Shown piece by piece: positions 1 through 6,755 of a stretch of DNA of 16,058 nucleotides (the stretch's first letter is position 1; each line of letters starts with the position of its first letter). Location of the stretch: the NCBI GenBank assembly GCA_937926065.1, contig CALANM010000158.1, positions 1 through 16,058 of the forward strand, read 5' to 3'. A model generated the notes under the pieces. That model did not search any database, was not told the origin of the DNA, and saw only the letters and a program-made list of their open reading frames with translations. Made by a program: the position numbers and the translations under genes. The stretch comes from an uncultured Microbacterium sp. Its GTDB lineage: Bacteria > Actinomycetota > Actinomycetes > Actinomycetales > Microbacteriaceae.

Positions 1-2
1 CG

Positions 3-686
3 TCAACGCCGTTGCGCACGAAGCGGTCCTGGCACGGGCGGCCGAGCGGGCTCGGCATCCGCGGGGCCGGCTTCCGCTGCCGCTGCCGCCGCTGCGCCTC
101 GTGGCGTGCGCACCGCCTGCCGCAGGCCGACGGCGCCCGAGACGATCAGCCGTGCGCCGAACACGACGGCGACGATCAGCAGCGTCACGTCGGGCCAGAG
201 CAGCGCCAGGATGCCGAACACGACACCCGCCGCGCCGAGCAGCACGGTCGCGACGCGCGCGTCGAGGGTCTGCCCCCGGCGCCGGAACCCGGAGAGGACC
301 GACAGGATGCCGTTGACGACGAGTCCGATGCCGACCATGAGCACGAGCACCCGCACGGTCAGCCCGAGCCAGAAGACGACGAAGACGCCGGCGACGATCC
401 ACAGGAGTCCCACGAGCGTGCGCCAGCGGGGGCGGCGGCCGTCGTCGCCGACACCCGCCAGCTCGAGGGCGCCCGTGAGGACGAGCGCGGCGCCGAACAG
501 CAGCGCGAGCACACCGAGAGAGGCGACCGGCCGCCAGACGAGCACGGCGCCCAGCACGATCGACGCGACGGCGACGACAGTGCGCAGCCACTGCGGGAAG
601 CGCGCGAACCACCTCACGATGCGAGAGCCCGCGCGGCCGCGCCGCTCACCCGCCGCGTCGGGCGCGGTGCGGATCGGGTCGGTCAT
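3..686 (-). CDS. DUF308 / HdeD-like integral membrane protein
   Basis: A 227-residue membrane protein. About six hydrophobic helices are visible (roughly residues 34-52, 54-78, 89-110, 112-134, 145-164 and 166-188), arranged as repeated pairs as in the DUF308/HdeD family. A basic N-terminus (about 1-30) precedes them and an Ala/Pro-rich tail (about 196-227) follows. E. coli HdeD is linked to acid resistance, but actinobacterial members are mostly uncharacterised, so that role should not be transferred. The ATG at 686-684 is supported by a strong Shine-Dalgarno GAGGAGGA four bases upstream on the minus strand. The gene is divergent from the MATE exporter across 109 bp. Stop codon is at 3-5, so the gene is complete. 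Family call is firm; function is unknown. Confidence 0.85.
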   Translation of the reverse strand: MTDPIRTAPDAAGERRGRAGSRIVRWFARFPQWLRTVVAVASIVLGAVLVWRPVASLGVLALLFGAALVLTGALELAGVGDDGRRPRWRTLVGLLWIVAGVFVVFWLGLTVRVLVLMVGIGLVVNGILSVLSGFRRRGQTLDARVATVLLGAAGVVFGILALLWPDVTLLIVAVVFGARLIVSGAVGLRQAVRTPRGAAAAAAAEAGPADAEPARPPVPGPLRAQRR

Positions 687-718
687 CGCGTCCTCCTCGG
701 CTCACTCCCCCGCGACCG

Positions 719-724
719 ACAGTA
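719..724 (-). promoter_or_regulatory. Candidate -10 element for the DUF308 gene
   Basis: On the minus strand TACTGT fits TANNNT. It would place the transcription start near 712, giving a leader of about 26 nt that contains the Shine-Dalgarno. No convincing -35 is seen. This is inference from position and sequence only. Confidence 0.4.
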
Positions 725-783
725 CCGACCTGGCTCGCCCTGCTTCGCGCACTCCGTTGGCGGTAGGGGTCGGCGGCCGGCTC

Positions 784-789
784 TAGGCT
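784..789 (+). promoter_or_regulatory. -10 element, leaderless start of the MATE gene
   Basis: TAGGCT ends six bases before the ATG at 796, so transcription should begin at or next to the A of the start codon. No Shine-Dalgarno is present. An out-of-frame ATG lies at 791-793, between the hexamer and the true start. Confidence 0.6.
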
Positions 790-795
790 CATGGC

Positions 796-2121
796 ATGAC
801 CGCGTCGCGCCCGACTCTCAACCGGGAGATCCTGCGTCTGGCGGTCCCGGCGCTGGGTGCGCTCGTGGCCGAGCCGCTCTTCCTCATCGTCGACTCCGCC
901 CTCGTGGGACACCTCGGCGTGGTTCCTCTCGCGGGACTCGGCATCGCCTCGGCCGTGCTGCAGACGATCGTCGGCCTCATGGTGTTCCTCGCCTACTCGA
1001 CCACCCCGGCCGTCGCGCGCCGCTTCGGCGCCGGCGACCACACGAGCGCCGTGCAGGCCGGCGTCGACGGACTGTGGCTCGCCCTCGGTCTCGGCGCGGT
1101 GCTCGCGGTGGTCGGCTCGGTGCTGACGCGCCCTCTCGTCGCGATGTTCGGCGCGTCGCCGGAGGTGGCGGAGCAGGCCGTCATCTACCTGCAGCTGTCG
1201 ATGTGGGGGCTGCCCGCGATGCTCATCGTCTTCGCCGCGACGGGTCTCCTGCGCGGCATGCAGGACACCGTCACGCCGCTCTGGATCGCCGGACTCGGCT
1301 TCACAGCCAACGCGCTCCTCAACTGGCTGTTCATCTACGGCTTCGGATGGGGCATCGCGGGCTCGGCCGCCGGCACGGTCGCCGCGCAGTGGGGCATGGT
1401 GGGCGCGTACGCCCTCGTCGTGGGCCGGCTGGCTCGGCGGCACGCGGCATCCGTCCTTCCGCAGCGCGAAGGGGTTCGGGGCTCGGCCCGCTCGGGCGGC
1501 TGGCTGTTCCTGCGCACGGTGTCGCTGCGGCTCGCGCTGCTGGCGACCGTCGGCGTCGCGACCGGCATCGGAACGGAGGAGCTCGCCGGCTGGCAAGTGG
1601 CGTTCACGATCTTCTCGACGGCCGCCTTCGCGCTCGACGCCCTCGCGATCGCCGCGCAGGCGCTCATCGGCCGTGGCCTCGGGGCCGACGACGAGCCGTT
1701 CGTGCGCCGCGTGCTCGCCCGCACCGTCGCGTGGGGGGTGTGGTTCGGCGTGGTCGTGGGCGTCGTCATCGCCGTGGCGTCCGGCGCGATCGGACTCCTG
1801 TTCACGGGCGATCCGCTCGTGGCGGCCCTCGTGCAGCCCGCGCTGCTGGTCCTGGCGGTCGCGCAGCCGCTGTGCGGCGTCGTGTTCGTGCTCGACGGCG
1901 TGCTCATGGGCGCCGGCGACGCCCGCTACCTCGCGATCGCGGGCGCGCTCAACCTCGTGCCCTATGCGCCCGCACTGATCCTCGTCGCCCTGCTCGCCCC
2001 GGCGGGAGCGGCCGGTCTCGCCTGGCTGGCCGTGTGCTTCTTCGGCGTGTACATGGCGGCGAGGCTCGCAACGCTCGGCTGGCGGGTGCGCCGGCCCGAG
2101 TGGCTGAGCGTCACGGTCTGA
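796..2121 (+). CDS. MATE family (DinF-like) multidrug/metabolite exporter
   Basis: A 441-residue polytopic protein with about twelve hydrophobic segments in two six-helix bundles, the normal size and shape of MATE transporters. The first helix carries an E-P-L-F-L-I-V-D-S segment with Asp33 after Pro27, resembling the conserved TM1 acidic site of DinF-branch MATE proteins where cation coupling occurs. Members export drugs or metabolites from the cytoplasm in exchange for H+ or Na+; the substrate cannot be predicted here. The start at 796 is chosen because the protein aligns from there (NREILRLAVPALGALVAEP) and TAGGCT sits at the leaderless distance. The last 11 bases overlap the 3' end of the convergent trmH-type gene. 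No lexA neighbour is seen, so SOS control as for E. coli dinF is not supported. Confidence 0.88.
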   Translation: MTASRPTLNREILRLAVPALGALVAEPLFLIVDSALVGHLGVVPLAGLGIASAVLQTIVGLMVFLAYSTTPAVARRFGAGDHTSAVQAGVDGLWLALGLGAVLAVVGSVLTRPLVAMFGASPEVAEQAVIYLQLSMWGLPAMLIVFAATGLLRGMQDTVTPLWIAGLGFTANALLNWLFIYGFGWGIAGSAAGTVAAQWGMVGAYALVVGRLARRHAASVLPQREGVRGSARSGGWLFLRTVSLRLALLATVGVATGIGTEELAGWQVAFTIFSTAAFALDALAIAAQALIGRGLGADDEPFVRRVLARTVAWGVWFGVVVGVVIAVASGAIGLLFTGDPLVAALVQPALLVLAVAQPLCGVVFVLDGVLMGAGDARYLAIAGALNLVPYAPALILVALLAPAGAAGLAWLAVCFFGVYMAARLATLGWRVRRPEWLSVTV

Positions 2122-2797
2122 TCGCGGCCGCTCCGCCCGCCGCCCAGCGCCGGCACCATTCGTACATGACGACGGCCGCGGCGGCGCTCGCGTTGATCGA
2201 GCGCGTCGAACCGTACTGCGTGATCTCGACGACCGACTGCGCCGCCTCCAGCGCCTCGGCCGACAGTCCGGGACCCTCCTGGCCGAAAAGCAGCACGCAC
2301 CGCTCGGGCAGGTCGGCCTGGTCGACCGGCACCGACCCGGGGACGTTGTCGACCGCGATGACGGGGATGCCGGCATCCGCCGCCCAGGCAGCGAACGTCG
2401 CGACGTCCTCGTGGTGGCGCACGTGCTGGTAGCGGTCGGTCACCATCGCGCCGCGGCGGTTCCAGCGGCGGCGGCCGATGATGTGGACTTCGGCGGCGGC
2501 GAACGCATTGGCGCTGCGCACGATGGATCCGATGTTCATGTCGTGCTGCCAGTTCTCGATCGCGACATGGAAAGGATGCCGGTGGCTGTCGAGATCGGCG
2601 ACGATCGCCTCCATCGACCAGTAGCGGTAGCGGTCGATGACGTTGCGCCGGTCGCCTTCGGCGAGAAGCGTGCGGTCGTAGCGCGGGTCATCGGGCCAAG
2701 CCGCCGGTCCGCCGGGCCACGGCCCTGCGCCGACGGGCAGCTCCGGCTCGCTCGACAGTGCGCCGTGCGGATCGGGCTGCGGGTCTTCGACGCTCAC
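2111..2797 (-). CDS. TrmH/SpoU-family (SPOUT) RNA 2'-O-methyltransferase
   Basis: A 228-residue protein with all three SPOUT knot motifs: motif 1 N88-IGSIV-R94-SAN, with the Asn and Arg six residues apart as in TrmH; motif 2 FGQEGPGLS at 171-179; and motif 3 S197-T-R-S-I-N202-A-S. These enzymes use S-adenosylmethionine to methylate a ribose 2'-OH in tRNA or rRNA. The target base cannot be read from sequence. The first 60 residues are a Pro/Gly/acidic extension with no recognised domain. The start is GTG at 2797; TAGCCT lies seven bases upstream and there is no Shine-Dalgarno, suggesting a leaderless message. It is divergent from mntH across 83 bp and convergent with the MATE gene, overlapping by 11 bp. 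Confidence 0.88.
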   Translation of the reverse strand: MSVEDPQPDPHGALSSEPELPVGAGPWPGGPAAWPDDPRYDRTLLAEGDRRNVIDRYRYWSMEAIVADLDSHRHPFHVAIENWQHDMNIGSIVRSANAFAAAEVHIIGRRRWNRRGAMVTDRYQHVRHHEDVATFAAWAADAGIPVIAVDNVPGSVPVDQADLPERCVLLFGQEGPGLSAEALEAAQSVVEITQYGSTRSINASAAAAVVMYEWCRRWAAGGAAAIRP

Positions 2798-2804
2798 CCG
2801 ACCC

Positions 2805-2810
2805 AGGCTA
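2805..2810 (-). promoter_or_regulatory. -10 element, leaderless start of the trmH-type gene
   Basis: On the minus strand TAGCCT is followed by seven bases (GGGTCGG) and the GTG start at 2797. This is the leaderless geometry shared by several genes in the window. Confidence 0.55.
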
Positions 2811-2842
2811 GCCCGGCTGGCACCCTGCCCGTTCGCGGGATT

Positions 2843-2858
2843 TTTCGGCAGACCGAAA
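2843..2858 (+). promoter_or_regulatory. Candidate MntR operator 1 (imperfect palindrome)
   Basis: TTTCGGCAGACCGAAA is a 7-2-7 inverted repeat with one mismatch between the arms. It matches operator 2 at 14 of 16 positions and begins 31 bp upstream of it, about three helical turns, so both would face the same side of the DNA. It lies where the -35 region of mntH would be. Confidence 0.7.
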
Positions 2859-2868
2859 GATCCTGCGA

Positions 2869-2874
2869 TACAGT
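2869..2874 (+). promoter_or_regulatory. -10 element, leaderless start of mntH
   Basis: TACAGT is followed by six bases and the ATG at 2881. No Shine-Dalgarno precedes the ATG. Transcription probably starts on the start codon, inside operator 2. Confidence 0.6.
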
Positions 2875-2889
2875 TTCGGCATGCCGAAA
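2874..2889 (+). promoter_or_regulatory. Candidate MntR operator 2, perfect palindrome over the mntH start codon
   Basis: TTTCGGCATGCCGAAA is a perfect 16-bp palindrome. The mntH ATG lies at its centre (2881-2883), and the first residues M-P-K are encoded by its right arm. A bound repressor would cover the end of the -10 and the transcription start. Assignment to MntR rests on the linked regulator gene and on the usual binding of DtxR/MntR dimers to such palindromes. Confidence 0.75.
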
Positions 2890-4176
2890 TCCGTGGACGT
2901 CGACGTCAGCCCCACCGCTCCGGCGACCGACCGCCCGAGCACGCCCCGCCGCAGGGCTCGTGTCGCGTGGCTGCTCGGCCCTGCCCTCGTCGCCGGCGTC
3001 GCGTATCTCGATCCCGGCAACGTCGCCAGCAACATGACCGCGGGCGCCCGCTACGGCTATCTGCTGGTGTGGGTCGTCGTGCTCGGCAACGTCATGGCGT
3101 GGCTCATCCAGTACCTGTCGGCGAAGCTCGGCATCGTCACCGGCCGCAGCCTCGCCCAGACCCTCGGCGACCGCATCGGCAGCAGATGGGGACGCCGCGC
3201 GTACTGGCTGCAGGCGGAGCTGGTCGCGATGGCGACAGACATCGCCGAGGTGCTGGGCGGCGCGGTCGCCCTCTGGCTGCTGTTCGGCGTCCCCCTGGTG
3301 TGGGGCGGCCTCGTCACGGGCGGCGTCTCGATCGTGCTGCTGCTGGTGCAGCAGCGGCGCGGCGCACGCCCGTTCGAGTTCGTCGTCATGGGTCTCATGG
3401 TCGTGATCGCGTTCGGGTTCACCTACGGCGTGTTCGCGGCGCCCCCGGATGCCGCGGGCGTCGTCACCGGGCTGCTGCCCCGCTTCGAGGGCGCCGACTC
3501 GGTGCTGCTCGCGGCATCCATCCTCGGCGCGACGATCATGCCGCACGCGATCTACGCGCACAGCGCCCTGGCCCGCGACCGGTTCCTCGGCGAGAACGCG
3601 CGCCCCGCCGACCGCAGCGTGGGCACGCGGCGGCTGCTGCGCGCGACCCGCTGGGACGTCACGATCGCCCTCGCGATCGCCGGCACCGTCAACCTCGCCA
3701 TTCTGCTGCTGGCCGCGGCGGCACTGTCGGGAGTCCCGGGCACCGACAGCCTGGAGGGCGCCTACGCGGCCCTCCGCGACACGATCGGCCCTCTGGTCGC
3801 GACCCTCTTCGCGGTCGGGCTTCTGGCGAGCGGCCTGGCCAGCACGGCGGTCGGAGCCTACGCGGGCGCCGAGATCATGGCGGGCCTGCTCCGCATCCGC
3901 ATACCCCTGCTCGCCCGCCGCCTCATCACCCTGGTTCCCGCGCTCATCATCCTCGCGGTGGGCATCGACCCCACTCTCGCGCTCGTCCTGAGCCAGGTCG
4001 TGCTGAGCTTCGGCATCCCGTTCGCGCTCATCCCCCTCGTGTCGCTGACGGCCAGGAAGGACGTGCTCGGCGGCTACCGCAACCGGCTCGTGACGACCAT
4101 CGCCGGCGTCGTCGCGTCGGTGTTCCTCATCACGCTCAACGTCGTGCTCCTGTGGCTCGTGCTCACGGGCGGATAG
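2881..4176 (+). CDS. mntH: Nramp-family Mn(II)/divalent metal transporter MntH
   Basis: A 431-residue inner-membrane transporter that imports Mn(II), and often Fe(II), with protons. The two metal-binding helices are recognisable: D44-P-G-N47 in the first, within A-Y-L-DPGN-V-A-S-N, and M220-P-H in the sixth, within T-I-MPH-A-I-Y-A-H-S. Length and the roughly 10-11 hydrophobic segments fit the family. The N-terminal 25 residues are a Ser/Thr/Pro/Arg-rich cytoplasmic extension. The ATG at 2881 has no Shine-Dalgarno but has a -10 at the leaderless distance. Two operator copies overlap this promoter. The MntR-type regulator gene follows after eight bases, so the pair is probably an autoregulated manganese-uptake operon. 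Family is certain; Mn preference is inferred from the regulator. Confidence 0.93.
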   Translation: MPKSVDVDVSPTAPATDRPSTPRRRARVAWLLGPALVAGVAYLDPGNVASNMTAGARYGYLLVWVVVLGNVMAWLIQYLSAKLGIVTGRSLAQTLGDRIGSRWGRRAYWLQAELVAMATDIAEVLGGAVALWLLFGVPLVWGGLVTGGVSIVLLLVQQRRGARPFEFVVMGLMVVIAFGFTYGVFAAPPDAAGVVTGLLPRFEGADSVLLAASILGATIMPHAIYAHSALARDRFLGENARPADRSVGTRRLLRATRWDVTIALAIAGTVNLAILLLAAAALSGVPGTDSLEGAYAALRDTIGPLVATLFAVGLLASGLASTAVGAYAGAEIMAGLLRIRIPLLARRLITLVPALIILAVGIDPTLALVLSQVVLSFGIPFALIPLVSLTARKDVLGGYRNRLVTTIAGVVASVFLITLNVVLLWLVLTGG

Positions 4177-4179
4177 CCT
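4174..4179 (+). promoter_or_regulatory. Possible internal -10 element for mntR, overlapping the mntH stop codon
   Basis: TAGCCT begins with the mntH stop codon TAG and ends five bases before the GTG at 4185. The spacing is one base shorter than at the other leaderless candidates. It could give the regulator its own promoter independent of mntH. Confidence 0.35.
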
Positions 4180-4184
4180 TTAGC

Positions 4185-4823
4185 GTGCCTTCCATCGCGA
4201 TCGACGACTACCTGAAGACGATCTACCACCACACCGAGTGGCAGACCGTCCGCATCACGCCGTCGCAGCTGGCGGGCGAACTGGGACTCGCGCCGTCGAC
4301 GGTCACAGAGATGGTGCAGAAGCTCGCCGCGCAGGGACTCGTGTCGCACCGACCGTACGGACCGATCTCGCTCACCGACGAGGGCGAGCGGCGCGCCGCC
4401 GCGATCGTGCGCCGTCATCGTCTCATCGAGACGTGGCTCGTGCGCGAGTTCGGCTACTCGTGGGATGAGGTGCACGACGAGGCCGAAGTGCTCGAGCACA
4501 CGATCAGCGACCGCCTGCTCGCCGGCATCTCGGAGCGACTCGGCAACCCCCGCTTCGACCCGCACGGCGACGCCATCCCCGACGAGCACGGCCACGTCGA
4601 CCGGGTGCCCTTCGTGCGGCTGGACGAGGCGACTCTCGGCCACACCGGGCGCGTGCTGCGGGTGAGCGATCGCGATGCCGACATGCTCCGAGCACTGGAG
4701 CGCACCGGCATCGCCGTCGGCCACACCGTGACCGCGACCGGCCGCGAAGCCGTGCAGGTAGACGGCGGCGACACCGTCGAGCTTCCTTCGGGCGCGGCGG
4801 CCATGGTGTGGCTCACCGCCTGA
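4185..4823 (+). CDS. mntR: Mn-responsive DtxR/MntR-family repressor
   Basis: A 212-residue regulator with an N-terminal winged helix (about 5-70; recognition region around APSTVTEMVQKL), a dimerisation and metal-binding domain (about 71-125), and a C-terminal FeoA/SH3-like domain (about 150-212). Overall architecture is the three-domain DtxR/IdeR type. However, the metal-site residues follow B. subtilis MntR: Asp8, where DtxR has Met10, and Glu101, where DtxR has Cys102. Glu104, His105, His78 and His97 are present too. That predicts Mn(II) rather than Fe(II) sensing. The start is GTG at 4185, matching the usual family start (I-D-D-Y-L-K-T-I-Y). It sits eight bases after mntH and probably represses mntH through the two palindromes upstream of it. 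Convergent with the SDR gene. Confidence 0.88.
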   Translation: MPSIAIDDYLKTIYHHTEWQTVRITPSQLAGELGLAPSTVTEMVQKLAAQGLVSHRPYGPISLTDEGERRAAAIVRRHRLIETWLVREFGYSWDEVHDEAEVLEHTISDRLLAGISERLGNPRFDPHGDAIPDEHGHVDRVPFVRLDEATLGHTGRVLRVSDRDADMLRALERTGIAVGHTVTATGREAVQVDGGDTVELPSGAAAMVWLTA

Positions 4824-4842
4824 CCGGCCCCGATGCGCGGGC

Positions 4843-5796
4843 TCAGCGCCGGCGCGCCCTGCTCGCCTTCAGGTAGGGCCACTCGGTGCCCGTCGCGTGC
4901 TCGCAGTAGGCCCACAGGCGGGCCGCGACCTCCGTGTCGCGCGTGACACGTGCCGGACGCACGAGCGTCGGACGCCCGCGCACCCCGCCCGCGGGACCCC
5001 AGTACTGCCCGCCCTCGGCATCCGGAGACGTCAGGGCATGCACGAGCACCCGAGCGCCTTCCTCCTTCGACTGCGCGAACGGCGCCTGCAGGTTGTCGAC
5101 GAATCGCTTGCGGCGACTCGGGGCGTTGACGCCGGCGACACGGCGCGTGCGGCCGCTGATGGAGTAGCCGGGATGCGCGACGATGCTCGCGATGGGAACG
5201 CTCGCCGCGCGCAGCCGCCGGTCGGCCTCGAAGCCCAGCGCGGAGGTCGCGATCTTCGACTGCACGTAGGCGCGCCATGGCGTGTAGTCGTTCTCGAGCT
5301 CGGGGTCGATGAGATCCACCGGGGTCAGCGCCGTCGAGATCGACCCGACCCACACCATGCGCCCGCGGCCGGCGGCGAGAGACAGCAGCAGCTCGCCGGC
5401 GAGGGCGTAGTGGCCGAGTGCGTTCGTCGCGAAGACGACCTCGTGTCCGTCGCCCGTGATCTGCCGCTCACGCGGGGGATGGACCACGCCCGCGTTCAGC
5501 AGCAGGCCGTGCAGACCGGTGCGGCCCTTCGCGGTCGCCGCGGCTGCGCGCACCGACCCCAGGTTGCTCGTGTCGAGCAGCAGGGTGTCGACGTGCGCGT
5601 CGCCGAACTGCCGCATGACGGCGGCGCGGGCGGCGGCCAGCCGGTGCGGGCTGCGGCCCGTCATGATCACATGGGCTCCAGCCTCGGCGAGCTGAAGCGA
5701 CGAGAAGAAGCCGAGGCCGGCCGTCGCGCCGGTCACCAGATAGCGCCGGCCGCTCAGGTCCGGGAGCAGCTGCGGATCGACCTCGTCACGTCCCAC
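4843..5796 (-). CDS. Short-chain dehydrogenase/reductase (SDR family oxidoreductase)
   Basis: A 317-residue Rossmann-fold oxidoreductase. The cofactor loop T22-G-A-T-A-G-L-G29, the N101-A-G motif, the active-site region V-G-S-I-S (about 150-154) and Y177-V-Q-S-K181 are all in place, so it should be catalytically competent with NAD(P)(H). An Arg at 48 after the second beta strand (T-G-R-S) suggests NADPH preference. Sequence style resembles the retinol dehydrogenase / protochlorophyllide reductase-like branch; the substrate is unknown. An open frame extends further upstream, but GTG at 5796 is chosen because it begins just before the fold and has TAGTGT seven bases upstream, with no Shine-Dalgarno. 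It is divergent from the HAD gene across 42 bp. Confidence 0.85.
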   Translation of the reverse strand: MGRDEVDPQLLPDLSGRRYLVTGATAGLGFFSSLQLAEAGAHVIMTGRSPHRLAAARAAVMRQFGDAHVDTLLLDTSNLGSVRAAAATAKGRTGLHGLLLNAGVVHPPRERQITGDGHEVVFATNALGHYALAGELLLSLAAGRGRMVWVGSISTALTPVDLIDPELENDYTPWRAYVQSKIATSALGFEADRRLRAASVPIASIVAHPGYSISGRTRRVAGVNAPSRRKRFVDNLQAPFAQSKEEGARVLVHALTSPDAEGGQYWGPAGGVRGRPTLVRPARVTRDTEVAARLWAYCEHATGTEWPYLKASRARRR

Positions 5797-5803
5797 GCAA
5801 CCG

Positions 5804-5809
5804 ACACTA
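5804..5809 (-). promoter_or_regulatory. -10 element, leaderless start of the SDR gene
   Basis: On the minus strand TAGTGT is followed by seven bases and the GTG start at 5796. It supports choosing this start over longer open-frame options. Confidence 0.55.
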
Positions 5810-5826
5810 GGCCCGCACGCCCCGGA

Positions 5827-5832
5827 TAGGCT
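5827..5832 (+). promoter_or_regulatory. -10 element, leaderless start of the HAD gene
   Basis: TAGGCT ends six bases before the ATG at 5839, identical in sequence and spacing to the MATE gene promoter. It lies 17 bp from the oppositely oriented -10 of the SDR gene. Confidence 0.6.
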
Positions 5833-5838
5833 GGCCAC

Positions 5839-6648
5839 ATGCGGACACGCGCCGATATCGAATGCTGGCTCACCGACATGGACGGAGTCCTCGTCCACGA
5901 CAATCGTCCCGTTCCGGGCGCGGCCGAGCTTCTCGACCAGTGGCGCGAGACCGGGACGCCCTTCCTCGTCCTGACGAACAACCCCATCTTCACGCCCCGC
6001 GACCTGAGTGCGCGGCTGGCTCGTTCCGGGCTGCGCGTCCCCGAAGACCGCATCTGGACGTCGGCGCTCGCGACCGCGGAGTTCCTCAAGTCGCAGCATC
6101 CGCGCGGCTCCGCGTTCGTCATCGGCGAGGCGGGTCTGACGACCGCGCTCCATGAGGCGGGCTTCGTCCTCACCGAGACGGATCCCGACTACGTCGTCGT
6201 CGGCGAGACGCGCAACTACTCGTTCGACCGGATCACTCAGGCCATCCGCATGATCAATGCGGGCGCGCGGTTCATCATCACGAATCCGGATGCCACAGGT
6301 CCGACGCCCTCAGGGGTCGTTCCGGCCACGGGCTCGTTCGCGGCGCTCATCTCGCACGCCACCGGAAAGGCTCCCTACGTCGTCGGCAAGCCGAATCCCA
6401 TGATGTTCCGCTCGGCGATGAACCGCATCGGCGCGCACTCCGAGAACACCGGCATGATCGGCGACCGCATGGACACCGACGTGATCGCCGGCATCGAAGC
6501 CGGTCTCCACACGGTGCTCGTGCGCACCGGCATCTCCGACGACGCCGAGGTCGAGCGCTACCCGTTCCGCCCCGACGAGATCCTCGACTCGGTCGCCGAC
6601 CTTCTGTCGACGGAGCCGATCGAGTCCGATCTGCCGGAGCTGCTGTGA
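5839..6648 (+). CDS. HAD-IIA family (NagD-like) sugar/nucleotide phosphatase
   Basis: A 269-residue cytosolic haloacid dehalogenase-type phosphatase. Motif I is D13-M-D15-G, supplying nucleophile and general acid/base. Motif II is T46-N-N, the lysine of motif III is at K184 (V-G-K-P), and the Mg-binding motif is G208-D209-R-M-D-T-D214. The T-N-N after motif I and the large C2-type cap between motifs II and III are typical of the NagD subgroup, which hydrolyses phosphorylated sugars or nucleotides. The exact substrate is not predictable. The start at 5839 has the leaderless -10. The stop overlaps the GTG of the next small gene by four bases, so translation of the three genes is probably coupled. 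Confidence 0.88.
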   Translation: MRTRADIECWLTDMDGVLVHDNRPVPGAAELLDQWRETGTPFLVLTNNPIFTPRDLSARLARSGLRVPEDRIWTSALATAEFLKSQHPRGSAFVIGEAGLTTALHEAGFVLTETDPDYVVVGETRNYSFDRITQAIRMINAGARFIITNPDATGPTPSGVVPATGSFAALISHATGKAPYVVGKPNPMMFRSAMNRIGAHSENTGMIGDRMDTDVIAGIEAGLHTVLVRTGISDDAEVERYPFRPDEILDSVADLLSTEPIESDLPELL

Positions 6649-6755
6649 ACGAGTTCGAGCAGACGCTCCTGTTCGCCGTGACGGGCATCGTGCTCCTCGG
6701 CACGCTCATCGCGGTGGTCGTGCAGCACTTCCGCGGACGCGGGGGCGACCGCTGA
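6645..6755 (+). CDS. Small single-pass membrane protein (36 aa)
   Basis: Encodes 36 residues: a short acidic start (V-N-E-F-E-Q), one hydrophobic helix about 8-27 (LLFAVTGIVLLGTLIAVVV) and a basic end (H-F-R-G-R-G-G-D-R), so it should insert with the C-terminus in the cytoplasm. The GTG overlaps the HAD stop as GTGA, and GGAG lies five bases before it. Nearly every codon ends in G or C, like its neighbours, which supports real coding rather than chance. No family is recognised. Tight coupling to the HAD gene and to the next small gene suggests one operon. Confidence 0.65.
   Translation: MNEFEQTLLFAVTGIVLLGTLIAVVVQHFRGRGGDR

Noticed and set aside
3..686. Acid-resistance role for the HdeD-like protein
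   Set aside because: The E. coli role depends on a periplasmic acid-stress system absent here; only the membrane fold is shared.
2365..2378. GGATGCCGGCATCC palindrome as an operator
   Set aside because: It lies inside the trmH coding region and is two copies of the over-represented heptamer back to back, so it is treated with that finding.
12..2432. Very long open frames such as 12-2432 (+, 806 aa) and 646-2376 (-, 576 aa) as real genes
   Set aside because: They are Arg/Gly/Pro/His-rich shadows opposite or out of frame with the well-supported DUF308, MATE and trmH genes, as expected in very G+C-rich DNA where stop codons are rare.
4824..4842. G+C-rich inverted bases between mntR and the SDR gene as a terminator
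   Set aside because: Only a few base pairs can form, with no T-tract; such structures are expected by chance at this composition.
5797..6153. N-terminal extension of the SDR protein up to 6153
   Set aside because: The extra sequence lies antisense to the HAD gene and resembles no domain. GTG at 5796 has a suitably placed -10.
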